From the NCBI RefSeq assembly GCF_030252325.1, contig NZ_CP126981.1:4650001-4714000 (forward strand): DNA of 64,000 bases, in the 5' to 3' direction. This DNA is from Candidatus Mycobacterium wuenschmannii. GTDB taxonomy: Bacteria; Actinomycetota; Actinomycetes; Mycobacteriales; Mycobacteriaceae. How positions within the stretch are numbered: position 1 is the stretch's first letter; each line of letters begins with the position of its first letter. A program made the translations under genes and the position numbers. The notes below the pieces were generated by a model. The model saw only the letters and a program-made list of their open reading frames with translations, searched no databases and had not been told where the DNA came from. Below, one piece after another: positions 1 to 10,096 of this stretch.

Positions 1-496
1 CGCCGAACCAGAGACCACCGGCGGTGCCGTCGGGGGCGCCTTCGATGCCGTCGGTGCCGTTGCCGATCAGGAACTGGCCGAACAGGGTGTTGAGGTTGTC
101 GTTGAAGGCGACGGTGCCCGGGCCGAAGAAGGAGGTGCCGTCGATCCATTGCTGGTCGAAGGTGTGGATGGGTTCGTAGATGAACTGGGCATACATCTGG
201 GCGAAGTCGCCGGTCGTCGCCGCTGCGCTGGACGGATCGACTGCGAACGCCGCGTCCAACGCCGAATCGAGATTGGCCACCCAACTGGTCCAGTCCGCAC
301 CCAGCACCGGGTCGAGGCTGGCCAGCGAGTTAATGATCGGATCGATGATCGCGTCCAGCCCGTCCGCATGTGCCGGCGGTGCGCTGGCCAGCGGCGACAA
401 TCCGAACGCCACCACAGCTCCGGCGCTGGTGCTCCAGCCGATCAGGCGACCCCTCCGCGCTTGTGACTTCATGAACCATCCGCGACCATCGGCCAT
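1..496 (-). CDS. Secreted PGRS-repeat protein lacking a PE domain (N-terminal part only)
   Basis: Reading the minus strand from the ATG at 494-496 gives an open frame running off the left edge (about 165 codons visible). An N-terminal signal peptide is visible: basic residues (KSQARRGR), a hydrophobic stretch and an AHA-type cleavage site near residue 44. The following region (LDAIIDPIINSLASLDPV) and the motif FGQFLIGNGTDG...AGGLWFG match the entry into a glycine-rich PGRS tract of mycobacterial PGRS proteins, but there is no PE domain. A second in-frame ATG at 470-472 starts directly before KSQARRG and could be the real start. Function unknown; presumably exported by Sec rather than ESX-5. 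Confidence 0.7.
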   Translation of the reverse strand, partial: MADGRGWFMKSQARRGRLIGWSTSAGAVVAFGLSPLASAPPAHADGLDAIIDPIINSLASLDPVLGADWTSWVANLDSALDAAFAVDPSSAAATTGDFAQMYAQFIYEPIHTFDQQWIDGTSFFGPGTVAFNDNLNTLFGQFLIGNGTDGIEGAPDGTAGGLWFG

Positions 497-617
497 GACC
501 AACCCCTATCAGCGTCCTCTGAGGCTTTTCTCCTGTAAATCACAGGAAGCTCAGGTCAGACGCTAGGCAGATGGACACCGCAGAGATACAGGGAAATCCC
601 TTGCATTTGGCCCGCAG

Positions 618-1094
618 TCAGCCGGCCGGCGTCACCCAGGTGGTGATGTCGGCATGCACGACCTCATCACCGCTGCGATCGGTGATGCTGACCGGCACGA
701 CAATGTCGATGCCGTCGGTGATCTGAGTGAAGTCCGGCAGGTCCAACTCGGCGCGGGCCAGCAGCGACGTCGTGGCCTTCCCTAGGTACTGGACGTTCAT
801 CGCTTTCGGTATCCAGCGGTGGCTGCGGGGGACCGTCGCCTCCATCAACATGCCCATCGCCACCTCGGCCGCATTGCACGACGCGATAGCGTGCACGGTG
901 TGCAGGTGGTTGTAGACGAAAAACCATTTGGGCACCCGCACCTCGGCCAGGCCGGGTTCCATCCGCACCACGTGCGGCAGCACCGACGCGAAGTATGGGA
1001 CCCGGGCCATCGCCGCGATCGAGAACAACCGACTTCCGCCGGGGGTGCCGGACAGCTGCCGCCAAGCGGCATAGGTGCTGGTCGAGCTCGTCAT
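618..1094 (-). CDS. Hotdog-fold protein, DUF4442-like
   Basis: A 158-aa protein beginning MTSSTSTYAAW. The central pattern, with a VPKWFFVYNHLHTVHAIA stretch and NAAEVAMGMLM, is typical of the single-domain hotdog proteins of the DUF4442/PaaI-like superfamily, which are often acyl-CoA thioesterases. No activity can be assigned from sequence. The start at 1094 is preceded by a good ribosome binding site (AAGGTGAG) that lies inside the right half of the palindrome at 1105-1120. It is divergent from the S10 operon. Confidence 0.75.
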   Translation of the reverse strand: MTSSTSTYAAWRQLSGTPGGSRLFSIAAMARVPYFASVLPHVVRMEPGLAEVRVPKWFFVYNHLHTVHAIASCNAAEVAMGMLMEATVPRSHRWIPKAMNVQYLGKATTSLLARAELDLPDFTQITDGIDIVVPVSITDRSGDEVVHADITTWVTPAG

Positions 1095-1104
1095 AGCGGC
1101 TCAC

Positions 1105-1120
1105 CTTACTCTGGAGTAAG
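1105..1120. promoter_or_regulatory. Palindromic operator candidate upstream of the hotdog gene
   Basis: The sequence CTTACTCTGGAGTAAG is a perfect inverted repeat with 7-bp arms and a 2-bp centre. It ends 11 bases from the hotdog gene's start codon and overlaps its Shine-Dalgarno sequence, so a bound regulator would block transcription or initiation. The size and symmetry suit a TetR-family repressor; no such regulator is next to it in the window. Confidence 0.6.
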
Positions 1121-1160
1121 TAATGCCTGGCAGGTGTCGCGGGAGCGGCTCCGGACAGAT

Positions 1161-1189
1161 TTGGCCCGTACCGCGTTCTAGGGCATACT
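1161..1189 (+). promoter_or_regulatory. S10 operon promoter (SigA type) and leader
   Basis: TTGGCC at 1161-1166 and CATACT at 1184-1189 are separated by exactly 17 bases, a good housekeeping promoter pointing at rpsJ. Transcription would start near 1196 and give a leader of about 245 nt. The gap 1095-1440 holds no credible gene; besides this promoter and the palindrome at 1105-1120 no other motif was recognised. Confidence 0.65.
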
Positions 1190-1440
1190 GTTCGGGTTGC
1201 CTTGAGCCGGGTTAGCGCCTGGCCGGGCATACGACCAGCGTCCACACGGACGCATCCGGTCCCAATCTGGAGCGTGACCATTTCGGTCGCTAGCCAGGCT
1301 GCGCGAGGGCGACACACCCGACCGCGGGGGCCGGTGGACCAAGACAGGTAAACAGCGGCGCAACAACCGGGCCAGCACCTGATCGTGCCAACGATTGGGC
1401 CCGGCAGGAAACCGGGTCTCGACCTGGAGAGTGAGGAAGC

Positions 1441-1746
1441 GTGGCGGGACAGAAGATCCGCATCAGGCTCAAGGCCTACGACCACGAGGCCATTGACGCC
1501 TCGGCGCGCAAGATCGTCGAGACGGTTGTCCGTACGGGCGCCAGTGTGGTTGGCCCAGTGCCGCTGCCGACAGAGAAGAACGTGTACTGCGTTATTCGCT
1601 CACCGCACAAATACAAAGATTCGCGGGAGCACTTCGAGATGCGCACTCACAAGCGCCTGATCGACATCCTTGACCCGACCCCGAAAACCGTTGACGCGCT
1701 GATGCGCATCGATCTGCCTGCCAGCGTCGACGTCAACATCCAGTAG
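1441..1746 (+). CDS. rpsJ: 30S ribosomal protein S10
   Basis: 101 aa, normal length. It begins with GTG at 1441 after a GAGTGAGGAAGC ribosome binding region and reads [19 protein letters not shown], the classic S10 N-terminus. S10 is in the 30S head and, as NusE, binds NusB/NusG in antitermination. First gene of the S10 operon (Rv0700 in M. tuberculosis); rplC follows after 14 nt. Confidence 0.99.
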   Translation: MAGQKIRIRLKAYDHEAIDASARKIVETVVRTGASVVGPVPLPTEKNVYCVIRSPHKYKDSREHFEMRTHKRLIDILDPTPKTVDALMRIDLPASVDVNIQ

Positions 1747-1760
1747 GAGAGCTGCGAGTA

Positions 1761-2414
1761 ATGGCGAGAAAGGGCATTCTGGGCACCAAGCTGGGCATGA
1801 CGCAGGTGTTCGACGAGAACAACCGCGTTGTCCCCGTGACGGTGGTCAAGGCCGGGCCGAACGTGGTGACCCGCATCCGTACTCCGGAGGTTGACGGGTA
1901 CAGCGCGGTGCAGCTGGCCTACGGCGAGATCAGTCCCCGCAAGATCAACAAGCCGCTGGCGGGTCAGTACGCCGCCGCCGGGGTCAACCCGCGCCGGCAC
2001 CTGGCCGAGTTCCGTCTCGACGACGAAGCCGCCGCGGCCGACTACGAGGTCGGCCAGGAGCTGACGGCCGAAATCTTCGCTGCCGGAACGTATGTCGATG
2101 TGACCGGCACGTCGAAGGGCAAGGGCTTCGCCGGAACCATGAAGCGTCACGGCTTCAAGGGTCAGGGCGCGAGCCACGGTGCGCAGGCGGTGCACCGTCG
2201 GCCCGGATCCATCGGTGGTTGCGCCACCCCGGCTCGTGTCTTCAAGGGCACCCGGATGGCCGGCCGGATGGGTAGTGACCGGGTGACGACGCAGAACCTG
2301 TTGGTGCACTTGGTCGATGCCGAAAACGGCGTGCTGTTGATCAAGGGCGCCGTACCTGGCCGCAACGGCGGACTCGTCGTGGTTCGCAGCGCGATCAAAC
2401 GAGGTGAGAAGTAA
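1761..2414 (+). CDS. rplC: 50S ribosomal protein L3
   Basis: 217 aa starting [17 protein letters not shown]. The motif [25 protein letters not shown] region (residues about 120-145) is the loop that reaches toward the peptidyl transferase centre. Early 50S assembly protein. Its TAA overlaps the first base of the rplD ATG, indicating translational coupling. Confidence 0.99.
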   Translation: MARKGILGTKLGMTQVFDENNRVVPVTVVKAGPNVVTRIRTPEVDGYSAVQLAYGEISPRKINKPLAGQYAAAGVNPRRHLAEFRLDDEAAAADYEVGQELTAEIFAAGTYVDVTGTSKGKGFAGTMKRHGFKGQGASHGAQAVHRRPGSIGGCATPARVFKGTRMAGRMGSDRVTTQNLLVHLVDAENGVLLIKGAVPGRNGGLVVVRSAIKRGEK

Positions 2415-3088
2415 TGGCAGCCGAGAAGGCCGCAAAGGCGCTCAAGATCGACGTCAGGACGCCCGCCGGTAAGACCGATGGCTCCGTGGAGCTGCCGGCC
2501 GAGCTGTTCGACGCGCCCGCGAACATCGCACTGCTGCACCAGGTCGTCACGGCGCAGCTCGCCGCGAAGCGTCAGGGTACGCACGCGACCAAGACTCGCG
2601 GCGAGGTCAGCGGTGGTGGCCGTAAGCCCTATCGGCAGAAGGGAACTGGTCGCGCACGGCAGGGTTCGACGCGTGCGCCGCAGTTCACCGGTGGTGGTGT
2701 CGTGCACGGCCCGCAGCCCCGCGACTACAGCCAGCGCACCCCGAAGAAGATGATCGCCGCCGCACTGCGTGGCGCGTTGTCGGACCGGGCCCGCAACGGC
2801 CGCATCCACGCGGTCACCGAGCTGGTGACGGGTCAGACCCCGTCGACCAAGAGCGCCAAGGCTTTTCTGGCCTCGATCACCGACCGCAAGCAGGTGCTCG
2901 TGGTGATCGGTCGCAGCGACGAGGCCGGCCTGAAGAGCGTGCGCAACCTTCCCGGTGTGCACATCATCGCGCCGGACCAGCTGAACACCTACGACGTGCT
3001 GCACGCCGACGACGTGGTGTTCTCGGTGGAAGCACTGAACGCATTCATCGCCGCGAATTCCAAGACCGCTGAGGAGGTTTCGGCCTGA
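2414..3088 (+). CDS. rplD: 50S ribosomal protein L4
   Basis: 224 aa; start ATG 2414 overlaps the rplC stop. The extended loop that lines the exit tunnel is visible around residues 55-100 ([20 protein letters not shown] and following GTGRARQG). In E. coli L4 autoregulates the S10 operon; no equivalent leader structure was recognised here. Coupled to rplW through TGATG at 3086-3090. Confidence 0.99.
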   Translation: MAAEKAAKALKIDVRTPAGKTDGSVELPAELFDAPANIALLHQVVTAQLAAKRQGTHATKTRGEVSGGGRKPYRQKGTGRARQGSTRAPQFTGGGVVHGPQPRDYSQRTPKKMIAAALRGALSDRARNGRIHAVTELVTGQTPSTKSAKAFLASITDRKQVLVVIGRSDEAGLKSVRNLPGVHIIAPDQLNTYDVLHADDVVFSVEALNAFIAANSKTAEEVSA

Positions 3089-3390
3089 TGGCGACCGTCA
3101 CTGACCCCCGCGACATCATCCTGGCCCCGGTCATCTCAGAGAAGTCCTACGGCCTGATCGATGACAACGTCTACACGTTCCTGGTCCACCCGGACTCGAA
3201 CAAGACGCAGATCAAGATCGCGATCGAGAAGATCTTCTCGGTCAAGGTGGCCGCGGTGAACACCGCGAACCGCCAGGGCAAGCGCAAGCGCACCCGCAGT
3301 GGTTTCGGACAACGCAAGAGCACCAAGCGCGCCATCGTGACGTTGGCGCCCGGTAGCAAGCCGATCGAGTTGTTCGGCGCGACGGCGTAG
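3088..3390 (+). CDS. rplW: 50S ribosomal protein L23
   Basis: 100 aa, [21 protein letters not shown], usual length. L23 sits at the tunnel exit and docks SRP, trigger factor and the Sec translocon. A 31-nt gap with an AGGATAGAGAG region precedes rplB. Confidence 0.98.
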   Translation: MATVTDPRDIILAPVISEKSYGLIDDNVYTFLVHPDSNKTQIKIAIEKIFSVKVAAVNTANRQGKRKRTRSGFGQRKSTKRAIVTLAPGSKPIELFGATA

Positions 3391-3421
3391 GAATAGCCGA
3401 GGATAGAGAGACTTAACAGAC

Positions 3422-4261
<840 letters not shown>

Positions 4262-4282
4262 CGGCAGCCAGGAGAAACAGAG

Positions 4283-4560
4283 ATGCCACGCAGCCTTAAA
4301 AAGGGTCCGTTCGTCGACGACCATCTGCTCAAGAAGGTCGACGTTCAGAACGAGAAGAACACCAAGCAGGTCATCAAGACCTGGTCGCGTCGTTCGACCA
4401 TCATTCCCGACTTCATCGGGCACACCTTCGCTGTGCACGACGGTCGCAAGCACGTCCCGGTGTTCGTCACCGAATCGATGGTGGGCCACAAACTGGGTGA
4501 GTTCGCACCGACGCGCACCTTCAAGGGACACATCAAAGACGACCGGAAGGCCAAGCGGCG

Positions 4561-4564
<4 letters not shown>
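4283..4564 (+). CDS. rpsS: 30S ribosomal protein S19
   Basis: 93 aa, [19 protein letters not shown], full length. It binds 16S rRNA in the 30S head with S13. The stop TGA overlaps the rplV start as ATGA (4561-4564). Confidence 0.99.
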
Positions 4565-5996
<1,432 letters not shown>

Positions 5997-5999
5997 ACC

Positions 6000-6416
6000 A
6001 TGTTGATTCCCCGCAGAGTCAAGCACCGCAAGCAGCACCACCCGCGTCAGCGCGGAATCGCCAGTGGTGGAACGTCGGTGAGCTTCGGCGACTACGGCAT
6101 CCAGGCACTGGAGCACGCCTACATCACCAACCGGCAGATCGAGTCCGCTCGTATCGCCATCAACCGGCACATCAAGCGTGGCGGCAAGGTGTGGATCAAC
6201 ATCTTCCCCGACCGTCCGCTGACCAAGAAGCCCGCCGAAACCCGCATGGGTTCGGGTAAGGGTTCGCCGGAGTGGTGGATCGCCAACGTGAAACCGGGTC
6301 GCGTGCTCTTCGAGCTCAGCTTCCCCAACGAGCAGACCGCACGGGAAGCACTGACCCGCGCGATCCACAAGCTGCCGATCAAGGCACGCATCATCACCCG
6401 AGAGGATCAGTTCTGA
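6000..6416 (+). CDS. rplP: 50S ribosomal protein L16
   Basis: 138 aa, [19 protein letters not shown]. Conserved basic N-terminus and [17 protein letters not shown] motif near the A-site. Coupled to rpmC through TGATG (6414-6418). Confidence 0.99.
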   Translation: MLIPRRVKHRKQHHPRQRGIASGGTSVSFGDYGIQALEHAYITNRQIESARIAINRHIKRGGKVWINIFPDRPLTKKPAETRMGSGKGSPEWWIANVKPGRVLFELSFPNEQTAREALTRAIHKLPIKARIITREDQF

Positions 6417-6649
6417 TGGCAGTGGGAACTTCGCCTGGCGAACTGCGCGAGCTCGACGACCAAGAGCTGATCGACAAGTTGCGCGAATTCAAGGAAGAGC
6501 TGTTCAACCTGCGCTTCCAAATGGCGACCGGTCAGCTCGCCAACAACCGTCGGCTGCGCACGGTCCGTCAGGAAATCGCACGGATCTACACCGTGCTTCG
6601 TGAACGCGAGCTCGGTCTGGCCGCGGGCCCGAATGGTGAGGAGTCGTAA
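6416..6649 (+). CDS. rpmC: 50S ribosomal protein L29
   Basis: 77 aa from ATG 6416, which overlaps the rplP stop: [22 protein letters not shown] helical-hairpin protein at the tunnel exit beside L23. A longer open frame extends upstream inside rplP, but the conserved L29 N-terminus and the coupling arrangement fix the start here. Coupled to rpsQ by TAATG. Confidence 0.97.
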   Translation: MAVGTSPGELRELDDQELIDKLREFKEELFNLRFQMATGQLANNRRLRTVRQEIARIYTVLRERELGLAAGPNGEES

Positions 6650-6996
6650 TGGCTGAGACGAAGAAGGCAGCCCCCGCGAAGAAGGCGGCGCCCGCAAAGG
6701 ACGCAAGTGCCAAGGGGCCCAAGCACACTCCGGCCACCCCGAAGCCGCGCGGTCGTCGCAAGACGCGCATCGGTTACGTGGTGAGTGACAAGATGCAGAA
6801 GACCATCGTGGTGGAGCTCGAAGACCGCGTGCGTCACCCGCTGTACGACAAGATCATCCGGACCACCAAGAAGGTCAAGGCGCACGACGAGCACGGCGAC
6901 GCCGGCATCGGCGACCGCGTCTCGCTGATGGAGACCCGCCCGACGTCGGCGACCAAGCGTTGGCGGCTCGTCGAGATCCTGGAGAAGGCTAAGTAA
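6649..6996 (+). CDS. rpsQ: 30S ribosomal protein S17 with an Ala/Lys-rich N-terminal extension
   Basis: 115 aa. The first 35 or so residues are a basic low-complexity extension ([14 protein letters not shown]). The S17 OB-fold begins at [20 protein letters not shown]. Last gene of the S10 operon; its 3' end overlaps the convergent transporter gene by 8 nt and is followed by a hairpin at 7007-7028. Confidence 0.98.
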   Translation: MAETKKAAPAKKAAPAKDASAKGPKHTPATPKPRGRRKTRIGYVVSDKMQKTIVVELEDRVRHPLYDKIIRTTKKVKAHDEHGDAGIGDRVSLMETRPTSATKRWRLVEILEKAK

Positions 6997-7879
6997 CCTC
7001 GGCCGCCCGTGCGCTCAACAGCGCACGGTAGCCAGGGTCGAGTCGGCGCACCGCGACCACGAAGGTCAGCGCGATCAGCGGTCCGATCACTCCGTAAACC
7101 GCTGCGGGCAAAGCCATATCGGCGTTGTTCAGCAGTTGCGGGCTCAGCGCGATCCCGACCGCGACGACGGCATTGTGCAATCCGATCTCGAGGCTGACGG
7201 CGATCGCCTGTCGCGGGCCCAGCCGCATCGAGCGCGACACCAGATAACCGACGGTGAGGCTGACCGCGCAGAAGCTGGCAACGGCGAGCGCAAGCACCCC
7301 GAAGTTCTTGAACAGCGAGGTCTGTCCGCTCGCGATCCCGCCGACGACGGCCAGCACCAGCAACACCGCCGCCGCTATCCGGACGAACTTGTGCAGCCGA
7401 TGCGCGAAGTCGGGGAAGCGGTGCCGGATCGCGATGCCGATCGCGACGGGGATCAGCACCATTGCGATGACGCCGAAGAATTTGTCGAATTGCAGTGGGA
7501 TGAACCGTCCTTCGCCGAGAAACCAGCTCAGCGAGAAGGCCAGAATCGCGGGGATGGCGACGATCGACAGCACCGCGTTGATGGCGGTGAGCGTGAGATT
7601 GAGAGCCAGGTCGCCGTCGGCCAGGTGGCTCACGATGTTCGCCAGCATCCCGCCCGGCGTCGCGGCCATCAGCATCAGGCCGACCGCCAGGTTGGGCTCT
7701 AGGTTTAGCGCCTCGGCGATCAGCAGGCACAGCGCGGGCAATACCAGCGACTGACAGATCAGGGCCACCAGCAGCGGACGCCGCACGGTGGCCGCCCGGC
7801 GGAAGTCGTCGACGGTGAGCGTGAGCCCGAGGGCCAGCATGACCGCGCCGACGACCAACGGCAGGAACTGGTTGTTCAT
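6989..7879 (-). CDS. Bile acid:sodium symporter (BASS/SBF) family transporter
   Basis: 296 aa from ATG 7877-7879 ([18 protein letters not shown]), preceded by a GGAG ribosome binding site. About nine hydrophobic segments fill the protein. The glycine/proline-rich [21 protein letters not shown] stretch and the [15 protein letters not shown] segment match the two crossover motifs of the SBF family. Substrate unknown; family members carry bile acids, pantoate or other organic anions with sodium. A longer frame reaches 8143 but lacks any family match upstream. Not present at this position in M. tuberculosis. Confidence 0.85.
   Translation of the reverse strand: MNNQFLPLVVGAVMLALGLTLTVDDFRRAATVRRPLLVALICQSLVLPALCLLIAEALNLEPNLAVGLMLMAATPGGMLANIVSHLADGDLALNLTLTAINAVLSIVAIPAILAFSLSWFLGEGRFIPLQFDKFFGVIAMVLIPVAIGIAIRHRFPDFAHRLHKFVRIAAAVLLVLAVVGGIASGQTSLFKNFGVLALAVASFCAVSLTVGYLVSRSMRLGPRQAIAVSLEIGLHNAVVAVGIALSPQLLNNADMALPAAVYGVIGPLIALTFVVAVRRLDPGYRALLSARAAEVT
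7007..7028. terminator. Hairpin after the S10 operon
   Basis: CCGTGCGCT and AGCGCACGG form a perfect 9-bp stem around a CAAC loop, 10 bases after the rpsQ stop. There is no T-tract, as is common for mycobacterial terminators. It lies inside the 3' end of the convergent transporter gene. Confidence 0.6.
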
Positions 7880-8186
7880 GGGTCTCCAAGCTGTCCGTAC
7901 GGTAGATAGCCAGTCTATCGGTTTGCTGTAGTAGCGCGCCCCGTCAGAACCAGCGTGATTCGAAGCGGTGTAGACACCGACGGCCCCGTGATCGATACAA
8001 GTCGCAGCACAATCGAAAGTGGTTTGCTGACAACACCTTTCGGCGAATAGTGGATCGGGTCGCCCGAATGGGCGTGCCGGCGAAAGCCAGCCGGCGCCGA
8101 CGCGGCCGCGGGCGGAGCGGCGACGCCTTGGATACCTTGCCAATCAACCGTACGCCCGCGACCAGGCCGGAGAAGGAGTGGCAGTT
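7880..8186. other. Intergenic region between the BASS gene and the PE gene
   Basis: 307 bases between divergently oriented genes. It holds the inverted repeat at 7905-7919 and a small hairpin CGCCC-GAAT-GGGCG at 8061-8074. No coding sequence or clear promoter pair was recognised. Confidence 0.5.
7905..7919. promoter_or_regulatory. Inverted repeat upstream of the BASS transporter
   Basis: GATAG-CCAGT-CTATC is a perfect 5-bp inverted repeat with a 5-base centre, 26 bases before the transporter start codon. This is a plausible operator; the arms are short, so chance is possible. Confidence 0.4.
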
Positions 8187-8495
8187 ATGACCTTGCGCGT
8201 CGTTCCCGAAGGCTTGGCTGCCGCTTGTGCGGGCGTGGAAGCGTTGACCGCCCGGCTCGCCGCCGCGCATGCCGCCGCGACACCGCTGATCGCCGCCGTC
8301 GTTCCCCCCGCCGCGGACCCGGTGTCGCTGCAGAGTGCCGCGGAATTCAGTGCCCGGGGCGGACTGCACGCCGCGGTCGCCGCCCAGGGTGCCGAGGAGC
8401 TTGGTAGGGCGGGCATCGGTGTGGGGGAGTCGGGTGCCAGCTATGCAAGCGGTGACGCGGCGGGTTCGTCGCTGTACCACTCCCCGGCCGGCTGA
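8187..8495 (+). CDS. PE family protein, PE5/PE15-like
   Basis: 102 aa from ATG 8187 ([16 protein letters not shown]). The upstream GTG at 8178 is too close to the AAGGAG site. This N-terminus and the ending [20 protein letters not shown] are typical of ESX-3-type PE proteins such as PE5 and PE15. The general type VII secretion signal YxxxD is present as YASGD. The conserved PE motif is PE at residues 7-8. It is followed after 2 nt by its PPE partner, with which it should form a secreted heterodimer. Confidence 0.92.
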   Translation: MTLRVVPEGLAAACAGVEALTARLAAAHAAATPLIAAVVPPAADPVSLQSAAEFSARGGLHAAVAAQGAEELGRAGIGVGESGASYASGDAAGSSLYHSPAG

Positions 8496-8497
8496 AC

Positions 8498-10039
8498 ATG
8501 ACCGCTCCGATGTGGATCGCCGCGCCGCCGGAGGTGCACTCGACGTTGCTCAGCAGTGGTCCGGGCGCCGGGCCGCTGCTGGCGGCGGCCGGTGCCTGGG
8601 ATGCGCTGAGCGCCGAATATGCCACGGTGGCAGACGAACTCACCATCCTGCTGGCGCAGGTACAGGCCGGAGCGTGGCAAGGGCCGAGCGCCGAGTCGTT
8701 CGTCACCGCCAATGCTCCGTTTCTGGCCTGGCTCAACCAGGCAGGCGCGAACAGTGCCGCGGCGGCTGCTCAACACGAGACCCTGGCTGCCGCCCACACC
8801 GCGGCAGTGGCCGCGATGCCCACGCTGCCGGAACTGGCCACCAATCACATCGTGCACGGCGTGCTGGCCGCGACCAATTTCTTTGGCATCAACACGATTC
8901 CGATCGCGCTGAACGAAGCGGACTACGCGCGGATGTGGGTACAGGCCGCCGCCACGATGGGGACTTATCAGGCGGTGGCCGACTCGGCCGTCGCCGCGAC
9001 ACCGGTCACCGAGCTGGCGCCCCCAATCCTCAAGGCGGACAACAGCACCAGCCCTACCGCGTCACCCGCCAGCGCCACCGAGACGCCGCTGGACCAACTG
9101 ATCGTGCAGTTCCTCCAGGCTCGGGGCATTACCTGGGATCCCACCGCAGGCACCATCGACGGGCTGCCCTACTCGGCCTATACCAACCCGCTCACGACGC
9201 TGTACTGGGTGAAGAACACCGTCACGCTGGTGCAGGAGCTGGAGACCTTCGCCCAATTGCTGGCCACTAATCCCGCCGCGGCGCTGGCCAGCCTGACGCC
9301 GGCCAACATCATCGCGTTTCTTGTCGCGCACCCGGTGGTCGCCGCCGCCGTCGCGGCCAGTTCGACCACCGCGGTGCTCCCGGCAGCCGCAGCCGCAGCG
9401 GTGGCCTCGGTTGCGGCCGTGGTGGCACTGATCGACCCGTCCCTGTTTCAGCCGTTCGTCCCGCCTCTGCCTCCGATCGCCACGCTGCCGATCGCGCCGG
9501 TGATCGCCTCGGCCCCACTCGCCGCCGCGACGGTGGCGCCCACCGCGCCGGCCCCGTCGGCTCCCGCCGCGCCCGCGGCGAGCACCGCCACCGGTACGGC
9601 CCCCGCGCCGACGCCGACGCCGCCGCCGACCGCCGCGCACGGGCTGGCGATCCCGTACGCGGTCTTCACCGGCGGGGGGCCGCCGATCGGGTTTGGCTCC
9701 GGGGCCAAAGCGGGCGTCGCCGCGAGCGCGCGACTCAAGACTCCCGGCGAATCGGCTGCCGTCGGCACGGCGGCCGCCGCCCGGCGTCGGACGCGCAAAC
9801 GCAAGCAACAGCAGGCGCACAAGCACGACTATGCCGACGCCACAATGGATTACGACACGCCGCCGGAGACTGAGGCATCCGAGAGCGGCGGTGGACCACT
9901 CGGCTTCGCCGGCACCGCGACGAAGAGCGCGGACCAAGCCGCGGGTCTGGCCACGCTGGAGAGCGACGAATTCGGTGGCGGACCGAGCATCCCGATGTTG
10001 CCGCGCACCTGGACGCCGGAAGGCGGTCGCGACACCTAG
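8498..10039 (+). CDS. PPE family protein, PPE4/PPE20-like
   Basis: 513 aa, [21 protein letters not shown] motif at residues 10-12, WQG at about 61-63, and [17 protein letters not shown] near 127, which is the signature of the PPE4/PPE20 (ESX-3-linked) group. The middle is Ala/Pro rich, followed by a basic stretch ([17 protein letters not shown]) and the group's conserved C-terminus ([23 protein letters not shown]). PE15/PPE20 has been linked to calcium uptake and PE5/PPE4 to siderophore iron in M. tuberculosis; the cargo here is unknown. The His-rich loop of PPE20 is absent. Confidence 0.92.
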   Translation: MTAPMWIAAPPEVHSTLLSSGPGAGPLLAAAGAWDALSAEYATVADELTILLAQVQAGAWQGPSAESFVTANAPFLAWLNQAGANSAAAAAQHETLAAAHTAAVAAMPTLPELATNHIVHGVLAATNFFGINTIPIALNEADYARMWVQAAATMGTYQAVADSAVAATPVTELAPPILKADNSTSPTASPASATETPLDQLIVQFLQARGITWDPTAGTIDGLPYSAYTNPLTTLYWVKNTVTLVQELETFAQLLATNPAAALASLTPANIIAFLVAHPVVAAAVAASSTTAVLPAAAAAAVASVAAVVALIDPSLFQPFVPPLPPIATLPIAPVIASAPLAAATVAPTAPAPSAPAAPAASTATGTAPAPTPTPPPTAAHGLAIPYAVFTGGGPPIGFGSGAKAGVAASARLKTPGESAAVGTAAAARRRTRKRKQQQAHKHDYADATMDYDTPPETEASESGGGPLGFAGTATKSADQAAGLATLESDEFGGGPSIPMLPRTWTPEGGRDT

Positions 10040-10096
10040 TTGCGGTGTAGTCTGCATCCGAAGTTCCGGGGGTTCACTACGAGAGTGAGGCCAGCG

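Noticed and set aside
1190..1440. Regulatory S10 leader like the E. coli L4-binding leader
   Set aside because: The leader is long enough, but no matching hairpin set was recognised, and such control is not established for mycobacteria.
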